Shown: positions 11,062 to 21,089, numbered from the stretch's first letter. The stretch: 64,000 nucleotides of DNA from Oxalobacteraceae bacterium (GCA_947374865.1 CANCDR010000001.1:62001-126000), one strand, 5' to 3'. Notes: generated from the letters alone by a model not told the origin. Numbers and translations are program-made.

Positions 11062-11745
11062 ATGAAAGTCATTACAATGCGTGTAGTGTCGCGTCGCTTA
11101 ATATTGGAGCTGGTGCTGGGATGGATTAGCATCAGTACAGTAACGGCACAGGGGCTGCCTGCCGGTGTGGCACCTTTAATGCCTGCGCCAGCCAACACCG
11201 TCAGCACAACGCCGACCACCCCAGGCAAACCTGCGCCCGCAGCTGCGAAAGCACAGGTTCAGGCTCATCCCTATTGGCTTGAATTATCCCCCTTACAGCA
11301 GCAATCTCTGTCACCCCTCAAACTGGAGTGGGACGCGCTCAATACTACCCAAAAAAAGAAGTGGCTGGAAATCGTCACCAAATACGACGCCATGAAGCCC
11401 GATGAACGCCAACGGGTGCAGGAACGCATGCGTGAATGGGTCGCACTGACGCCGGAACAACGTCGCAAAGCCCGCGAAAGTTTTACGCTCGCTAAAAAAC
11501 TGGCTCCGGATGAACGAACTGCCCAGTGGGAGCACTATCAGCAGCTACCCGAAGCAAAGAAAAAAGAACTGGCTGCTGCAGCGACTGCCAAAAAACCTGT
11601 CGCCGTCCTGCCCCCGGCGCAGAGCAAAAACACGCCTCTTGCTCCCATCAAGTCCACGCCTAAACCGGTGCTACAGCAATCCGTTACGCACCAGGCCACC
11701 ACCCAATCCGAAATCCCGCAGCAGAGTCCCGCTGCAGAAAAATAA
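11062..11745 (+). CDS. DUF3106 domain protein, exported
   Basis: A 227-residue protein with an N-terminal signal-like segment (RRLILELVLGWISISTVTAQG, cleavage plausible after TAQG). A Pro/Ala linker precedes the DUF3106 core at about 70-175: repeats of the pattern L-x3-Q-x2-L-x-PL-x2-W, seen in LSPLQQQSLSPLKLEWDALNTTQKKKWLEIVTKYDAMKPDERQRVQERMREWVALTPEQRRKAR. The heptad-like, charged, Trp-containing repeats recall periplasmic Spy/CpxP-type helical proteins. The tail is Pro/Lys/Ala/Gln-rich and probably disordered. It lies 2 bases after DUF3619 and overlaps the RDD gene by one base (TAATG). Confidence 0.8.
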   Translation: MKVITMRVVSRRLILELVLGWISISTVTAQGLPAGVAPLMPAPANTVSTTPTTPGKPAPAAAKAQVQAHPYWLELSPLQQQSLSPLKLEWDALNTTQKKKWLEIVTKYDAMKPDERQRVQERMREWVALTPEQRRKARESFTLAKKLAPDERTAQWEHYQQLPEAKKKELAAAATAKKPVAVLPPAQSKNTPLAPIKSTPKPVLQQSVTHQATTQSEIPQQSPAAEK

Positions 11746-12257
11746 TGTCGTCTCATTCTCCTCCTGCACCACCACTGCGGCGGCGTCTTGCCGCCATGAT
11801 GTACGAAGCTTTGCTGCTGTTTGGCGTGGTTTTTGCCACTGGGCTGCTGTTCGATACGATGACAGAAAGCAGACACATCCTCACACTGCGGCATGCACGC
11901 CAAATGATCCTGTTTGTGGTCTTGGGGATGTACTTCGTATTTTTTTGGTCGCGCGGCGGCCAGACCCTGGCCATGAAAACCTGGCGTATTCGTCTCGTCG
12001 CTGAAGTGGATCAGCGCGTAAGGTTCAGGCAGGCTTTGGTGCGCTATTTATGTGCGTGGATGTGGTTTCTGCCGGCTGTGACGATCGTGTATGCCTTCGA
12101 GCTTAAAGGCTGGACCAGCATCAGCGTCATTGCCATCGGCATGTTGATTTGGGCAGCCGGTATTTTCCTGCACCCTGAACGTCAATTCCTGCATGACCGC
12201 CTGACCGGTACCCGGCTCGTGACGTTTGAGACGCCGCAAGCGCCGCCGAAAAAATAA
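11745..12257 (+). CDS. RDD family membrane protein
   Basis: A 170-residue RDD protein with three hydrophobic segments: AAMMYEALLLFGVVFATGLLF, MILFVVLGMYFVFFWSRGGQTLAMKTW and ISVIAIGMLIWAAGIFLHPERQFLHDRLTGTRLV. The family-defining Arg/Asp positions appear in PLRRRLAAMMYE, in the GGQTLAMKTWRIRLV segment and in FLHDRLTGTRLV. It is the last gene of the sigma-factor block, with start and upstream stop fused. The molecular role of RDD proteins at such loci is not established; transport is one proposal. Confidence 0.85.
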   Translation: MSSHSPPAPPLRRRLAAMMYEALLLFGVVFATGLLFDTMTESRHILTLRHARQMILFVVLGMYFVFFWSRGGQTLAMKTWRIRLVAEVDQRVRFRQALVRYLCAWMWFLPAVTIVYAFELKGWTSISVIAIGMLIWAAGIFLHPERQFLHDRLTGTRLVTFETPQAPPKK

Positions 12258-12320
12258 ACTGCAGTCGCTCAGGCCGTCTGCCATATTGGAACACAGCATC
12301 TCAATCAGGATCACGACGCG

Positions 12321-12812
12321 ATGAAAAAAACAAAAACCATGACGACCGATGAGCAGCAGTTTGCCGAAGCCGTGCGCGCTTCGGCGCAGCAGATCTGGCA
12401 GGCTGGTCTGGGCGCCTTTGGCAAGGCGCAGCAAGAAAGCAGCAAGATGTTTGCCAACCTCATCAAGGAAGGCAAGGAAGCACAATCGCGTCATGCCGAT
12501 GCTGAGCAAGCGCATCAGAGCAAGCACTTTTCAGCAATGAGCGACCAGGAATTTGAGCAAGGTGTGGCGCGCGCCTTGGATAAATTGGAAATGCCGACCA
12601 AAAAAGATCTGCATGCCTTGTCCCTGCAATTAGACGCATTGCAGCAGGCAGTTTTGGCGCTGACAAAAAAAGCAGCACCGACTGCCGCTAAAAAAAGTCC
12701 GGTCACATTGAGCACGGCGGTGAGCCGCAAAAAAACCGTCGCCAGTAAAGATAAAGTCCTTGGGGCCAGCAAACCGAAACCATCCACTGCGCGAAAAAAA
12801 GCGATCCGCTAG
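12321..12812 (+). CDS. Phasin-type polyhydroxyalkanoate granule protein
   Basis: A 163-residue protein of the poly-granule-associated (PhaF/PhaI) kind. Residues 1-60 are amphipathic helix (QQFAEAVRASAQQIWQAGLGAFGKAQQESSKMFANLIKEGKEAQ), the part that coats PHA granules. A middle section carries a helix heptad (DKLEMPTKKDLHALSLQLDALQQAVLALTKK), and the tail is an AAKKSP-like Lys/Ala/Pro histone-like segment able to bind DNA. Such proteins help distribute granules between daughter cells. Met7 (MTTDEQQ) could also be the start. The TetR gene next door may control it. Confidence 0.85.
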   Translation: MKKTKTMTTDEQQFAEAVRASAQQIWQAGLGAFGKAQQESSKMFANLIKEGKEAQSRHADAEQAHQSKHFSAMSDQEFEQGVARALDKLEMPTKKDLHALSLQLDALQQAVLALTKKAAPTAAKKSPVTLSTAVSRKKTVASKDKVLGASKPKPSTARKKAIR

Positions 12813-12868
12813 TGGCTAAAGATGCGCGCCTGCCGGCTCGATAAAAATGATGAGAAGGTCGATGTTTC

Positions 12869-13534
12869 ATGACACCTAAAATTCCGCGTCGCACGCGTGA
12901 GCGTATTCTCGAGTTATCCCTGCGCCTGTTCAACGAGTTCGGCGAACCAAACGTTACTACCACCATCATCGCCGATGAGATGGGTATTTCACCCGGCAAT
13001 TTGTACTATCACTTCCGTAATAAAGACGATATTGTCAATTCGATTTTTGTCGAGTTTGAGGACAAAATCGAACGCATGTTGGCGGTGCCGGCCGACCGGC
13101 ATCCCAATATTGAGGACGTCTGGCTGTATTTGCATCTGATGTTTGAGTTGAGCTGGCGTTACCGGTTTTTTTATCGCGACCTGAACGATCTTTTGTCGCG
13201 TAATCGCATGCTTGAATTACATTTCAAGCAGATCCTGGTCCACACCATTGCGGTGTCAAAGCAGCTCTGCGAAGGTTTGCGCGAGGATGGGGCGATGCAG
13301 GCGACTGATGCAGAGATTAAAGCGCTGTCGACCAACATGGTCTTGGTCGCGATGTTCTGGCTGTCGTATGAGTACGTACACAATCCACGCAAATTTAACG
13401 AACCCCAGAGTATGTCGGCCGCCCTCGCTCGCGGCTGCTACCAGGTCCTGTCACTCATCGGCCCCTACCTGCTGGGCGAAACACGTATGCTGTTTGAAAA
13501 ACTCGCAGAAGCGTATTTGAAAAAACTTCAGTAG
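12869..13534 (+). CDS. TetR/AcrR family transcriptional regulator
   Basis: 221 residues with a clear N-terminal TetR helix-turn-helix: RRTRERILELSLRLFNEFGEPNVTTTIIADEMGISPGNLYYHFRNKDDIVNSIFVEFEDKIERML (6-72). The C-terminal ligand domain includes WRYRFFYRDLNDLLSRNRMLELHFKQILV and AMFWLSYEYVHNPRKFNEPQSMSAALARGCYQVLSLIGPYLLGE. It lies 56 bases after the phasin gene on the same strand, so control of granule or lipid metabolism is a reasonable guess. This is a different subgroup from the TetR at 51125-51805. Confidence 0.9.
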   Translation: MTPKIPRRTRERILELSLRLFNEFGEPNVTTTIIADEMGISPGNLYYHFRNKDDIVNSIFVEFEDKIERMLAVPADRHPNIEDVWLYLHLMFELSWRYRFFYRDLNDLLSRNRMLELHFKQILVHTIAVSKQLCEGLREDGAMQATDAEIKALSTNMVLVAMFWLSYEYVHNPRKFNEPQSMSAALARGCYQVLSLIGPYLLGETRMLFEKLAEAYLKKLQ

Positions 13535-13547
13535 CGCGCACCACCCC

Positions 13548-14789
13548 TCAATCGGCAAACGCCTGCGCGAAATCGTTGAGCAGATCTTCGGTATCTTCAA
13601 TGCCGACCGATACGCGGATCAAGGATTCAGCGATGCCCATCTCTGCGCGTTTGGCGGCACCAATTTCGTAGAAAATCGTGTGCGCTACCGGAATCACCAA
13701 TGTCCGGGTATCACCCAGATTACTGGCCAGGATGCCCAGCTGCAGCCGATTGAGATAATCAAAGCAGTCAATGCCGTCCTTAAGCTCGAAACTCAACAGA
13801 CCACCATAAGCACGAAACAACTTACTGGCAATGTGGTGCTGCGGATGCGAGGCCAGACCAGGATAATGTACCGCAGCGACCCGATCATCGGCCTCCAGCA
13901 TGCGTGCCAAGGCCAGCGCATTGGAACACTCACGCTCAATCCGCAAGGCCATGGTTTCCGCGCCAACGGCGATGTGATGCGCCGCTTCAGGCCCCAAAGA
14001 TGCCCCGAAATCACGCAAAGCCTTGGCGCGTATCTGCACCATGCCCCACTGGGCTGGCGGCTGCTTTTTATAATTATCAAAAATATTGGGGAAGCGTGTC
14101 CAGTCGAATAAGCCACTATCTGTGAGACTGCCTGCCAGCGCGTGGCCGTGACCGCCGATCGACTTAGTCAAGGCGTTAACGATGAGACCGGCGCCGACTG
14201 TTTTAGGACGAAACAGATACGGTGAGGTCATGGTGTTATCCACCACGAACAGTAAGCCGCGCTCACGACAAAGGGCACCAATTTTTTCCAGGTCAGCGAT
14301 CTGGGTGCGCGGATTAGCGATGGTTTCAACGAACACCATGCGCGTGGCTGGCGTGATCGCCGCAGCGACATGCGCAACATCGGTGGCGTCGACAAAAGTC
14401 AACTCCACGCCCTGCCCGCTGAGGGTTTGCCACATGCTGCTGGTATTGCCGAATAAAAAAGCCGATGAAACAATATGGTCGCCATCACGCAGTAAGGCCT
14501 GCGACAAAGCGCCAATGGCCGCCATGCCGGTGGCAAAGCAGATGCTCGACAAACCGTCTTCCATGCGAGTGATCTTGTCTTCCAGCGCTGCGACCGTCGG
14601 ATTACCCTGCCGACCATAACGGAATCCAGGCGTCTTACCCTGAAAAACCGAGGCCAATTCACGCGCGTCCTGATACGCAAACGTCACTGAGGTATGGATC
14701 GGTTTATGGATCGAGCCGTGTTCGATCGGCTTGCGCCGGTCGTTGTGCAAAATGGCGGTCGTAAAACCGTATTCGCTTGGAGTTTTCAT
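13548..14789 (-). CDS. metZ: O-succinylhomoserine sulfhydrylase / cystathionine gamma-synthase family PLP enzyme
   Basis: A 413-residue Cys/Met-metabolism PLP enzyme. The substrate/PLP loop is GFRYGRQGNPTVAALEDKITRMEDG, followed by FATGMAAIGALSQALLRDGDHIVSS. The PLP phosphate and ring contacts are in VVDNTMTSPYLFRP, and the Schiff-base lysine is in VNALTKSIGGHGHALAG. It directly follows purF, as metZ does in Pseudomonas and many Betaproteobacteria, with a 6-base gap. The expected reaction is direct sulfhydrylation of an activated homoserine in methionine synthesis. Cystathionine gamma-synthase or a lyase activity cannot be excluded from sequence alone. Confidence 0.85.
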   Translation of the reverse strand: MKTPSEYGFTTAILHNDRRKPIEHGSIHKPIHTSVTFAYQDARELASVFQGKTPGFRYGRQGNPTVAALEDKITRMEDGLSSICFATGMAAIGALSQALLRDGDHIVSSAFLFGNTSSMWQTLSGQGVELTFVDATDVAHVAAAITPATRMVFVETIANPRTQIADLEKIGALCRERGLLFVVDNTMTSPYLFRPKTVGAGLIVNALTKSIGGHGHALAGSLTDSGLFDWTRFPNIFDNYKKQPPAQWGMVQIRAKALRDFGASLGPEAAHHIAVGAETMALRIERECSNALALARMLEADDRVAAVHYPGLASHPQHHIASKLFRAYGGLLSFELKDGIDCFDYLNRLQLGILASNLGDTRTLVIPVAHTIFYEIGAAKRAEMGIAESLIRVSVGIEDTEDLLNDFAQAFAD

Positions 14790-14795
14790 ACGTAT

Positions 14796-16313
14796 TCAGT
14801 CAACGCTGGCAAGGTTGAGATTGAGCTGCGAACGCACCGTGTCATCCTTAGAGGGCTTGGGGCTATTACGCGCCGATTCGATCCGGTTCAGGTAATCTTG
14901 GGTAATATCACCGGTCACGTAGATGCCGTCAAAGCACGAAGCCTCGACCGTTTTGAGCAGCGGATTCACGTCGGCGATCGCGCGTTTTAAGTCGCCGATG
15001 TCCTGGTAGATCAGCGCATCGGCGGTAATTTCGCGGCAAATTTCTTCGGTGCTGCGACCATAGGCGATGAGCTCCTTTCGGGTTGGCATATCGATGCCAT
15101 ACACGTTCGGATACATCACCGGCGGTGCTGCGGACGCAAAGATAACGCGTTTGGCACCCGCGTCACGCGCCATTTGGACGATTTCACGACTGGTGGTGCC
15201 ACGCACGATAGAATCATCCACCAGCAGCACCGATTTACCTTTAAATTCGGCACCAATGGCATTGAGTTTTTGACGCACCGACTTACTGCGCATGCCCTGA
15301 CCCGGCATGATGAAAGTGCGACCGATATAGCGATTCTTGATGAAGCCTTCGCGATAGTCCAGATTGAGTTTGAGCGCCAGCTCCATAGCTGATGGGCGCG
15401 CAGAATCAGGGATCGGCATAACGACGTCGATGTCGCCGGCACTGAACTGCTGTTTGATTTTCTCAGCCAGATATTCACCCATCTTTAGACGGGTGGCATA
15501 GACCGAAGCGCCATCGATCACAGAATCGGGACGGGCAAAGTAGACGTACTCGAAGGCGCACGGATTGAGCACCACGCTTTCAGCGCACTGGCGATTAAAC
15601 AGCCGGCCTTCGATGTCGATAAAGATCGCTTCGCCAGGCATCACATCGCGCAAAAAGCGAAAGCCCAAACCATCCAGGGCCACCGATTCACTGGCGATCA
15701 TGTATTCGGGACCGCTGTCGGTATCGTTAAAACCGATACACAGGGGACGAATGCCATACGGATCACGGAAAGCCAGCAAACCATGTCCGGCTATTTGCGC
15801 GACGACGGCATAGGAACCACGTACCCGTTTATGCAATATGCCGACCGCCTTGAATAGGGCATCCGGATCGAGTGAATAGCCGGTCGTAGCTTCCTGAATC
15901 TCGTGTGCCAGGACGTTCAACAAGACTTCAGAGTCGGAGTCAGTGTTGATATGGCGCCGGTCGATGTTGAACATCTCGGTCTTGAGTTGTTCCGAGTTGG
16001 TCAGATTACCGTTATGCGCTAAAACGATACCGAAGGGTGCGTTGACATAAAACGGCTGGGCTTCTTCAGCAGAAGATGAACCAGCAGTCGGGTAGCGTAC
16101 CTGACCGATGCCGATGCACCCCGGCAGGGAGCGCATATTGCGCGTTCTGAAAACGTCCCGCACCAGGCCGTTTGCCTTATGCATATTGAAGGTACTACCG
16201 GAATTAGTGGCAATACCCGCAGCGTCCTGTCCGCGGTGTTGCAACAATAACAGGGCATCGTAAATCAGCTGATTGACGGGCTGGTGGGATACGATCCCGA
16301 CGACTCCACACAT
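14796..16313 (-). CDS. purF: Amidophosphoribosyltransferase
   Basis: First enzyme of de novo purine synthesis, transferring glutamine amide nitrogen to PRPP. 505 residues. Cys2 ([13 protein letters not shown]) becomes the N-terminal nucleophile of the class II glutaminase domain, which continues with [13 protein letters not shown] and [10 protein letters not shown]. The phosphoribosyltransferase domain carries the PRPP loop [38 protein letters not shown]. The order cvpA-purF is the classical pur operon arrangement. Confidence 0.98.
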   Translation of the reverse strand: MCGVVGIVSHQPVNQLIYDALLLLQHRGQDAAGIATNSGSTFNMHKANGLVRDVFRTRNMRSLPGCIGIGQVRYPTAGSSSAEEAQPFYVNAPFGIVLAHNGNLTNSEQLKTEMFNIDRRHINTDSDSEVLLNVLAHEIQEATTGYSLDPDALFKAVGILHKRVRGSYAVVAQIAGHGLLAFRDPYGIRPLCIGFNDTDSGPEYMIASESVALDGLGFRFLRDVMPGEAIFIDIEGRLFNRQCAESVVLNPCAFEYVYFARPDSVIDGASVYATRLKMGEYLAEKIKQQFSAGDIDVVMPIPDSARPSAMELALKLNLDYREGFIKNRYIGRTFIMPGQGMRSKSVRQKLNAIGAEFKGKSVLLVDDSIVRGTTSREIVQMARDAGAKRVIFASAAPPVMYPNVYGIDMPTRKELIAYGRSTEEICREITADALIYQDIGDLKRAIADVNPLLKTVEASCFDGIYVTGDITQDYLNRIESARNSPKPSKDDTVRSQLNLNLASVD

Positions 16314-16384
16314 GGCGGACTCCTTGCTAAATTAAATCTGTTTATCTGCGCCCGCAGGCATTTTCACAACGCGTGCACAAACCA

Positions 16385-16873
16385 TTAAAGCCGAATTTTT
16401 GTCGCTAAGCCCGACGGCAAATAGGGCATCACGCTGCGCGCGGCAGTTTCTGCCAGCGGTCGCAATAAAGCCTGACGCCAAAAATCCTGCTGCGGTATCT
16501 CGGTCATCCCGCACAAAAGCACTGCCGCGACGACGATCAGTACACCACGTGCCAGTCCGAATACACTACCGAGGGCCCGATCAATGATGGTCAAACCGCC
16601 CGCCTTGACGAGCGCATCAACAGCCATCGTCAATAACATCATGAGGATGCGCACGCCAATAAACAAAGCGATGAACGCTACAATCAGACGCATCGTCGCA
16701 CCCGGAATCGCCTCCGGCAGCATGGCGGCCAATTGCTCGCTATAGGTGTTGGCGATCACAAAGGCGGCAACCCAGGCCATCAGCGATAAGGCTTCTTTTA
16801 TCAAACCGCGCAGCATACTCACGAGTACTGAAGAAACCAAAACGAACAACACCAGATAATCGAATAAGGTCAT
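16385..16873 (-). CDS. cvpA: CvpA family inner-membrane protein
   Basis: A 162-residue membrane protein with four predicted helices: TLFDYLVLFVLVSSVLVSMLRG, EALSLMAWVAAFVIANTY, TMRLIVAFIALFIGVRILMMLLTMAV and LARGVLIVVAAVLLCGM. The CvpA core is visible in LGSVFGLARGVLIV. It is needed for colicin V production in E. coli and has been linked to envelope homeostasis; its precise role is unknown. It lies immediately upstream of purF and 16 bases after the SPOR gene. Confidence 0.95.
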   Translation of the reverse strand: MTLFDYLVLFVLVSSVLVSMLRGLIKEALSLMAWVAAFVIANTYSEQLAAMLPEAIPGATMRLIVAFIALFIGVRILMMLLTMAVDALVKAGGLTIIDRALGSVFGLARGVLIVVAAVLLCGMTEIPQQDFWRQALLRPLAETAARSVMPYLPSGLATKIRL

Positions 16874-16889
16874 AGGGCTCAGCGCTCGC

Positions 16890-17876
16890 TTAATGACCGG
16901 GCTGAATCAAGGTGCCGTTCAGACCCAGCTTGACCAGACGGGCGCGCATTTTTTCTGCCTCTTCTTTATTCGCTACCGATATACGGATACGCGTACGTTC
17001 GCCCGATACCGTGGCAATTTTTTGCGTGAAGGTTTTGATGCCGGCGTTCTTGAGTTTGGTTTGCACTTCGTTGATGCGTTCCTGCGTTGCCAGCGCAGCG
17101 ACTTGCAAGATGACGGGCTCGGATGAGACTGTCGGTGATTTTTTATCGGTCTTGTTTTCGACTGTAGTGTCGGCCTTCACATCCACTTTCGTGTCAGGCT
17201 TGGCATCCAAAATAGCTTGTGCGCGCTTGGACTCATCGGTCGTGGCAGCAGCAGGTTTAAGCGGAGCGGATTTGACGGGTGCTGAAACCGCAGCTGGTGC
17301 AGGCGCAGGTGCTGCCGGCGATGCAGGTGACGATGAAGGTGACGCTATTTTTGCAGCCGCTGCGGCCGTCACTGCCGCTGCCGTCACCGCTGCCGGTACA
17401 GCCGCAGAAACCGCAGCAGACTTTTGCGGCGCTGAATTAGCTGCTGAATTGGCTGCTGAATTAGCCTCCAGCGGCCCAGACTTCTGTTCGACTGGCGTGC
17501 CAGACACCGGATCGGCGCCAGCCGCCGGACCATTCGGCAGCGCCGCTTCCGCAGGTGGCAATACCGGTGTGCTCACCTTATCTTTGGACGGAATTTGAAT
17601 CACGACGTCGTCAGCCAGCTGCTTGGGTTCGGAGTCGAGCACCATTGGCAGGCCGATAACGACCGCTATAACCAAGGCGATGGCACCGATCAGACGGCGG
17701 CGGGCGCGCTTTTTTTGCGGCAGTAAGGGATCCTCGGCGGTGTTCTCATTTTTGGCGGAAGATTTCTTGCCACGGCCTCTGACGGCACGCGATGCGTCTT
17801 CCGCGCGCGAGGTAAATTCTGGCGCATCTGCGGCAGAATCTTGCTGATCTTTTTTGAAGTACGAGAGCAAACCCAT
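16890..17876 (-). CDS. SPOR-domain (DedD-like) cell-division protein
   Basis: 328 residues: a cytoplasmic charged N-terminus (MGLLSYFKKDQQDSA), a membrane helix (RRLIGAIALVIAVVIGLPMVL, about 60-80), a long Ala/Pro/Ser-rich periplasmic linker with Ala-Ala-Val repeats (about 100-230), and a C-terminal SPOR domain from about 255 (PVILQVAALATQERINEVQTKLKNAGIKTFTQKI...RTRIRISVANKEEAEKMRARLVKLGLNGTLI). SPOR domains bind denuded glycan strands at the division septum. The position folC-dedD-cvpA matches the E. coli order. Confidence 0.9.
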   Translation of the reverse strand: MGLLSYFKKDQQDSAADAPEFTSRAEDASRAVRGRGKKSSAKNENTAEDPLLPQKKRARRRLIGAIALVIAVVIGLPMVLDSEPKQLADDVVIQIPSKDKVSTPVLPPAEAALPNGPAAGADPVSGTPVEQKSGPLEANSAANSAANSAPQKSAAVSAAVPAAVTAAAVTAAAAAKIASPSSSPASPAAPAPAPAAVSAPVKSAPLKPAAATTDESKRAQAILDAKPDTKVDVKADTTVENKTDKKSPTVSSEPVILQVAALATQERINEVQTKLKNAGIKTFTQKIATVSGERTRIRISVANKEEAEKMRARLVKLGLNGTLIQPGH

Positions 17877-17913
17877 GCGATGAATCGTGCCGTTCTAAAG
17901 TGATGAGTATCCC

Positions 17914-19188
17914 TTAAAGGGCCGCTAAAATGCCTGCGACCGTTAAGAAGGAGCCGAATACTGCGATTCTATCATTCTCAGCTGCTCTGCTGAGTGCATT
18001 TGCATAGGCTGCGGCCGGCGATGCAAAACAGCTAATGCTCGATTCCGCGCCATCGCATACACCCGCCTGGCGCAGTTGCTGCTCAAGTTCGCTGGCACTA
18101 GCGGCGCGCGCCAAAGGCAGATCGGTGAGGCACCAGTGGTCGATCCGCCCACCCAGCTGGGCAATCACGCCGGCGATGTCTTTGTCGTGCATGGCGCCGA
18201 ACACGGCAAAGGTATAGCGATGAAAACCCATATTATCGAGATTTTGTGCCAGCGTGGCGGCGGCATGGGGGTTATGCGCGACATCCAGCACCACGGTCGG
18301 ACGACCCGGCAGTACCTGGAAACGTCCCGGTAAATCGACCAATACCAGACCGGTACGCACTTCCTGTGCGCCGACCGGCAGGCGCATGCGTAAGGATTCC
18401 AAGGCAGCCAGCGCAGCCGACGCATTGAGCAGCTGATTCGCGCCCCGTAAGCTCGGATAGCCGAGCGCGTTACGGCGCTGATCACGACCGCCGTAATTCC
18501 ACTGCTGCTTATCGCCGGCATAATTAAAATCGCGGCCGATGAGCCATAAGTCGGCGCCAATGGATTCGGCATGCTGTACCAGTGAGGCTGGTGGCTGCGG
18601 ATCGCTGCAGATCGCGGTTTTACCAGAACGATAAATACCGGCCTTTTCCAGACCAATTTTTTCTCGTGTATCGCCAAGGTAGCTGACATGATCAATATCG
18701 ACACTGGTGACGATAGCGACATCGGCGTCGATACAATTGACGCCATCCAGCCGGCCGCCAAGACCGACTTCGAGGATCACCGCATCCAGATCGGCTTCCA
18801 TAAACAGATGCAGAATTGCCAGCAGGGTGAATTCAAAATAGCTCAGGGAGATATCGCCGCGGGCTTGTTCAACGATGGCAAAATGCTTGAGCAATAGCGC
18901 ATCCTCGACCATTTCGCCGCCCAGGCGTGCGCGCTCATTAAAGCGCAGCAGATGCGGCGAGGTGTGCAAGCCGACCTTGTAGCCGGCCTGCAGCAGGATG
19001 GCTTCCAGCATGGCGCAGGTCGAGCCCTTGCCGTTGGTACCACCGACAGTGATGACGGGACAGATAAATTGAATGCCCAGACGCTCTTTGACGAGGCTGA
19101 TACGTGACAGACCCATATCGATAAGGACTGGATGACGCGCTTCGAGCAGGTTGAGCCAGTCGCTTAATGTGGTCGCTTGAATAGTCAT
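17914..19188 (-). CDS. folC: Bifunctional folylpolyglutamate synthase / dihydrofolate synthase
   Basis: Adds glutamate to dihydropteroate and extends tetrahydrofolate polyglutamates. 424 residues from MTIQATTLSDWLNLLEARHP. The Mur-ligase-like P-loop is ITVGGTNGKGSTCAMLEAILLQAGYKVGLHTSPHLLRFNERARL. Further on are VILEVGLGGRLDGVNCIDADVAIVTSVDIDHVSYLGDTREKIGLEKAGIYR and the C-terminal VVLDVAHNPHAAATLAQNL. I use ATG 19188; the frame stays open 21 codons upstream, but that stretch lies against the accD terminator and lacks similarity. Confidence 0.96.
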   Translation of the reverse strand: MTIQATTLSDWLNLLEARHPVLIDMGLSRISLVKERLGIQFICPVITVGGTNGKGSTCAMLEAILLQAGYKVGLHTSPHLLRFNERARLGGEMVEDALLLKHFAIVEQARGDISLSYFEFTLLAILHLFMEADLDAVILEVGLGGRLDGVNCIDADVAIVTSVDIDHVSYLGDTREKIGLEKAGIYRSGKTAICSDPQPPASLVQHAESIGADLWLIGRDFNYAGDKQQWNYGGRDQRRNALGYPSLRGANQLLNASAALAALESLRMRLPVGAQEVRTGLVLVDLPGRFQVLPGRPTVVLDVAHNPHAAATLAQNLDNMGFHRYTFAVFGAMHDKDIAGVIAQLGGRIDHWCLTDLPLARAASASELEQQLRQAGVCDGAESSISCFASPAAAYANALSRAAENDRIAVFGSFLTVAGILAAL

Positions 19189-19235
19189 GCGTGGTATTCG
19201 ATCAAAAGGAAGACAAGAAATCTGATGGGGCCAAT

Positions 19236-19266
19236 AAAAAACCCGGACCAAGGCCGCTGTCCGGGC
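19236..19266 (-). terminator. Intrinsic terminator after accD
   Basis: On the minus strand CCCGGAC, a 10-base loop, GTCCGGG and then six T's (19241-19236). It lies between accD and folC, so folC-SPOR-cvpA-purF-metZ may depend on read-through or a separate promoter. Confidence 0.85.
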
Positions 19267-19310
19267 TTTTCATCGTCAACGCAGTCAACAAGACCTGACA
19301 AAAACATCCA

Positions 19311-20183
19311 TCAGGCCAGCACTTCTGCTGGCTGACTTTGCAGCAGCGCGAGTAAGCGGGCGATTTCTTCACGCATCTTGCGACGGTCGACGATCATATC
19401 GATCGCGCCTTTTTGCAGCAGGAATTCGGAACGTTGAAAGCCTTCGGGCAGCTTTTCACGTACCGTGTTTTCAATCACGCGCGGACCGGCAAAGCCGATC
19501 AAGGCCTTCGGTTCGGCCATCACCACATCGCCCAAAAAGGCGAAAGAAGCAGACACGCCGCCGGTCGTCGGATCGGTCAATACGGAAATGAAGGGCAGCT
19601 TTTTCTCTGCCAGCTTGGTCAGCATGGAGGTGGTTTTTGCCATCTGCATCAGCGAGAGCAGGCCTTCCTGCATACGCGCACCACCTGACGCGGTAATGCA
19701 GATGAAGGGGACTTTCTGCTCCAGTGCGACCTGCGCAGCGCGCACAAAGCGCTCGCCGACCACCGAGCCCATGGTGCCGGCCATGAATTCAAATTCAAAA
19801 CAGGCCACCACGACCGGCAGCGTCATGATAGCGCCGCCTAAGGTCACCAGCGCATCGGTCTCACCGGTGCCTTCAAGAGCCGACTTGAGGCGATCGGAAT
19901 ATTTTTTACTGTCTTTAAACTTGAGCGTATCGACCGGCAGTACTTCCTGACCGATTTCATAACGCCCACCCGAATCGAGCAGCGCATCCAGACGATCACG
20001 CGCACTGATACGCATATGGTGATCGCACTTAGGACAGACGTGCAGATTGGATTCAAGATCGGTACGATAAAGCACCGCTTCGCAGGCGGGGCACTTGACC
20101 CACAATCCTTCTGGAATGGATTTGCGGGAGGCGGATTCAGAACGTTGAATACGCGGAGGTAGAAGTTTTTCCAGCCAGCTCAT
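19311..20183 (-). CDS. accD: Acetyl-CoA carboxylase carboxyltransferase subunit beta
   Basis: Beta half of the carboxyltransferase that moves CO2 from biotin to acetyl-CoA for fatty acid synthesis. 290 residues. The N-terminal four-Cys zinc ribbon is [30 protein letters not shown] (about 30-60). The crotonase-like carboxyltransferase fold contains [24 protein letters not shown] and [39 protein letters not shown]. trpA-accD-folC is the usual order in Betaproteobacteria. Confidence 0.98.
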   Translation of the reverse strand: MSWLEKLLPPRIQRSESASRKSIPEGLWVKCPACEAVLYRTDLESNLHVCPKCDHHMRISARDRLDALLDSGGRYEIGQEVLPVDTLKFKDSKKYSDRLKSALEGTGETDALVTLGGAIMTLPVVVACFEFEFMAGTMGSVVGERFVRAAQVALEQKVPFICITASGGARMQEGLLSLMQMAKTTSMLTKLAEKKLPFISVLTDPTTGGVSASFAFLGDVVMAEPKALIGFAGPRVIENTVREKLPEGFQRSEFLLQKGAIDMIVDRRKMREEIARLLALLQSQPAEVLA

Positions 20184-20282
20184 GACGTCCTCGGTGAAGT
20201 TTTACCAGCCGAATTGTACCTTCTGTGCAGGCACATGCCAAAGAAAACAAGTCCTTGTCTTGTCATTGTAATCATGCCGGCA

Positions 20283-21089
20283 TCAAGCGACAAGTTCGTC
20301 GAGCGCGGTACGAACGCCACGTATGAACTGTTCAACTGCGGCATTCGCCTGCTCGGGCGCGACTTCTTCGAGCATCTGAATGATGCGGCTACCGATCACC
20401 ACCGCATCTGCCACGGAACCAATTGCCTTGGCCGTGGCAGCATCGCGAATACCGAAACCCACGCCGACCGGCACCTTCACATGACGTTTAATCACTGGAA
20501 TCATGGCACCAACGGCATCTAGATCCAGCGCGCCTGAACCAGTCACGCCCTTTAATGAAACGTAATAAACATAGCCGCTGGCGATCTGGCCCACACTGCG
20601 AATCCGTTCCTCGGTGGAGGTGGGCGCTAGCAGGAAGATCGGATCCATGTCCGCGGCCTTCATGGCAGTAGCGAATGCCTCGCATTCTTCAGGCGGATAA
20701 TCGACCACCAGAACGCCATCAATACCGGCCGCTTTAGCGCTGTCGATAAACTGCGTCAACCCCATCTGCTCGATCGGATTGGCGTAACCCATCAAGACCA
20801 AGGGCGTGTTCGCGTCGCGGGTACGAAACTCACTGACAAACTGCAGTACTCCGCGCAAGCTCATACCTTGTGCAAGGGCGCGCTCGGAAGCCCGCTGGAT
20901 CACCGGGCCATCGGCCATGGGGTCTGAAAACGGCACGCCCAGCTCAATGATGTCGGCCCCGCCGGCGACCAGAGCGTGCATCAGTGCGACGGTCTGGCCG
21001 GGCGAGGGATCGCCGGCCGTAATGAAGGGAATCAGGCCTTTTTTACCTTGCGCAGCCAGCGCGGCCATGGTGTTCTGGATTCTAGACAT
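20283..21089 (-). CDS. trpA: Tryptophan synthase alpha subunit
   Basis: Cleaves indole-3-glycerol phosphate and channels indole to TrpB. A 268-residue TIM barrel. Catalytic Glu and Asp lie in [27 protein letters not shown]. The phosphate site is near [28 protein letters not shown], and [17 protein letters not shown] covers loop 6. It lies 33 bases downstream of trpB. Confidence 0.98.
   Translation of the reverse strand: MSRIQNTMAALAAQGKKGLIPFITAGDPSPGQTVALMHALVAGGADIIELGVPFSDPMADGPVIQRASERALAQGMSLRGVLQFVSEFRTRDANTPLVLMGYANPIEQMGLTQFIDSAKAAGIDGVLVVDYPPEECEAFATAMKAADMDPIFLLAPTSTEERIRSVGQIASGYVYYVSLKGVTGSGALDLDAVGAMIPVIKRHVKVPVGVGFGIRDAATAKAIGSVADAVVIGSRIIQMLEEVAPEQANAAVEQFIRGVRTALDELVA

Noticed and set aside
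17283..17598. Ala-rich frame opposite the SPOR-domain gene linker
   Set aside because: An antisense shadow of the Ala/Pro linker; the SPOR gene has clear domain support.
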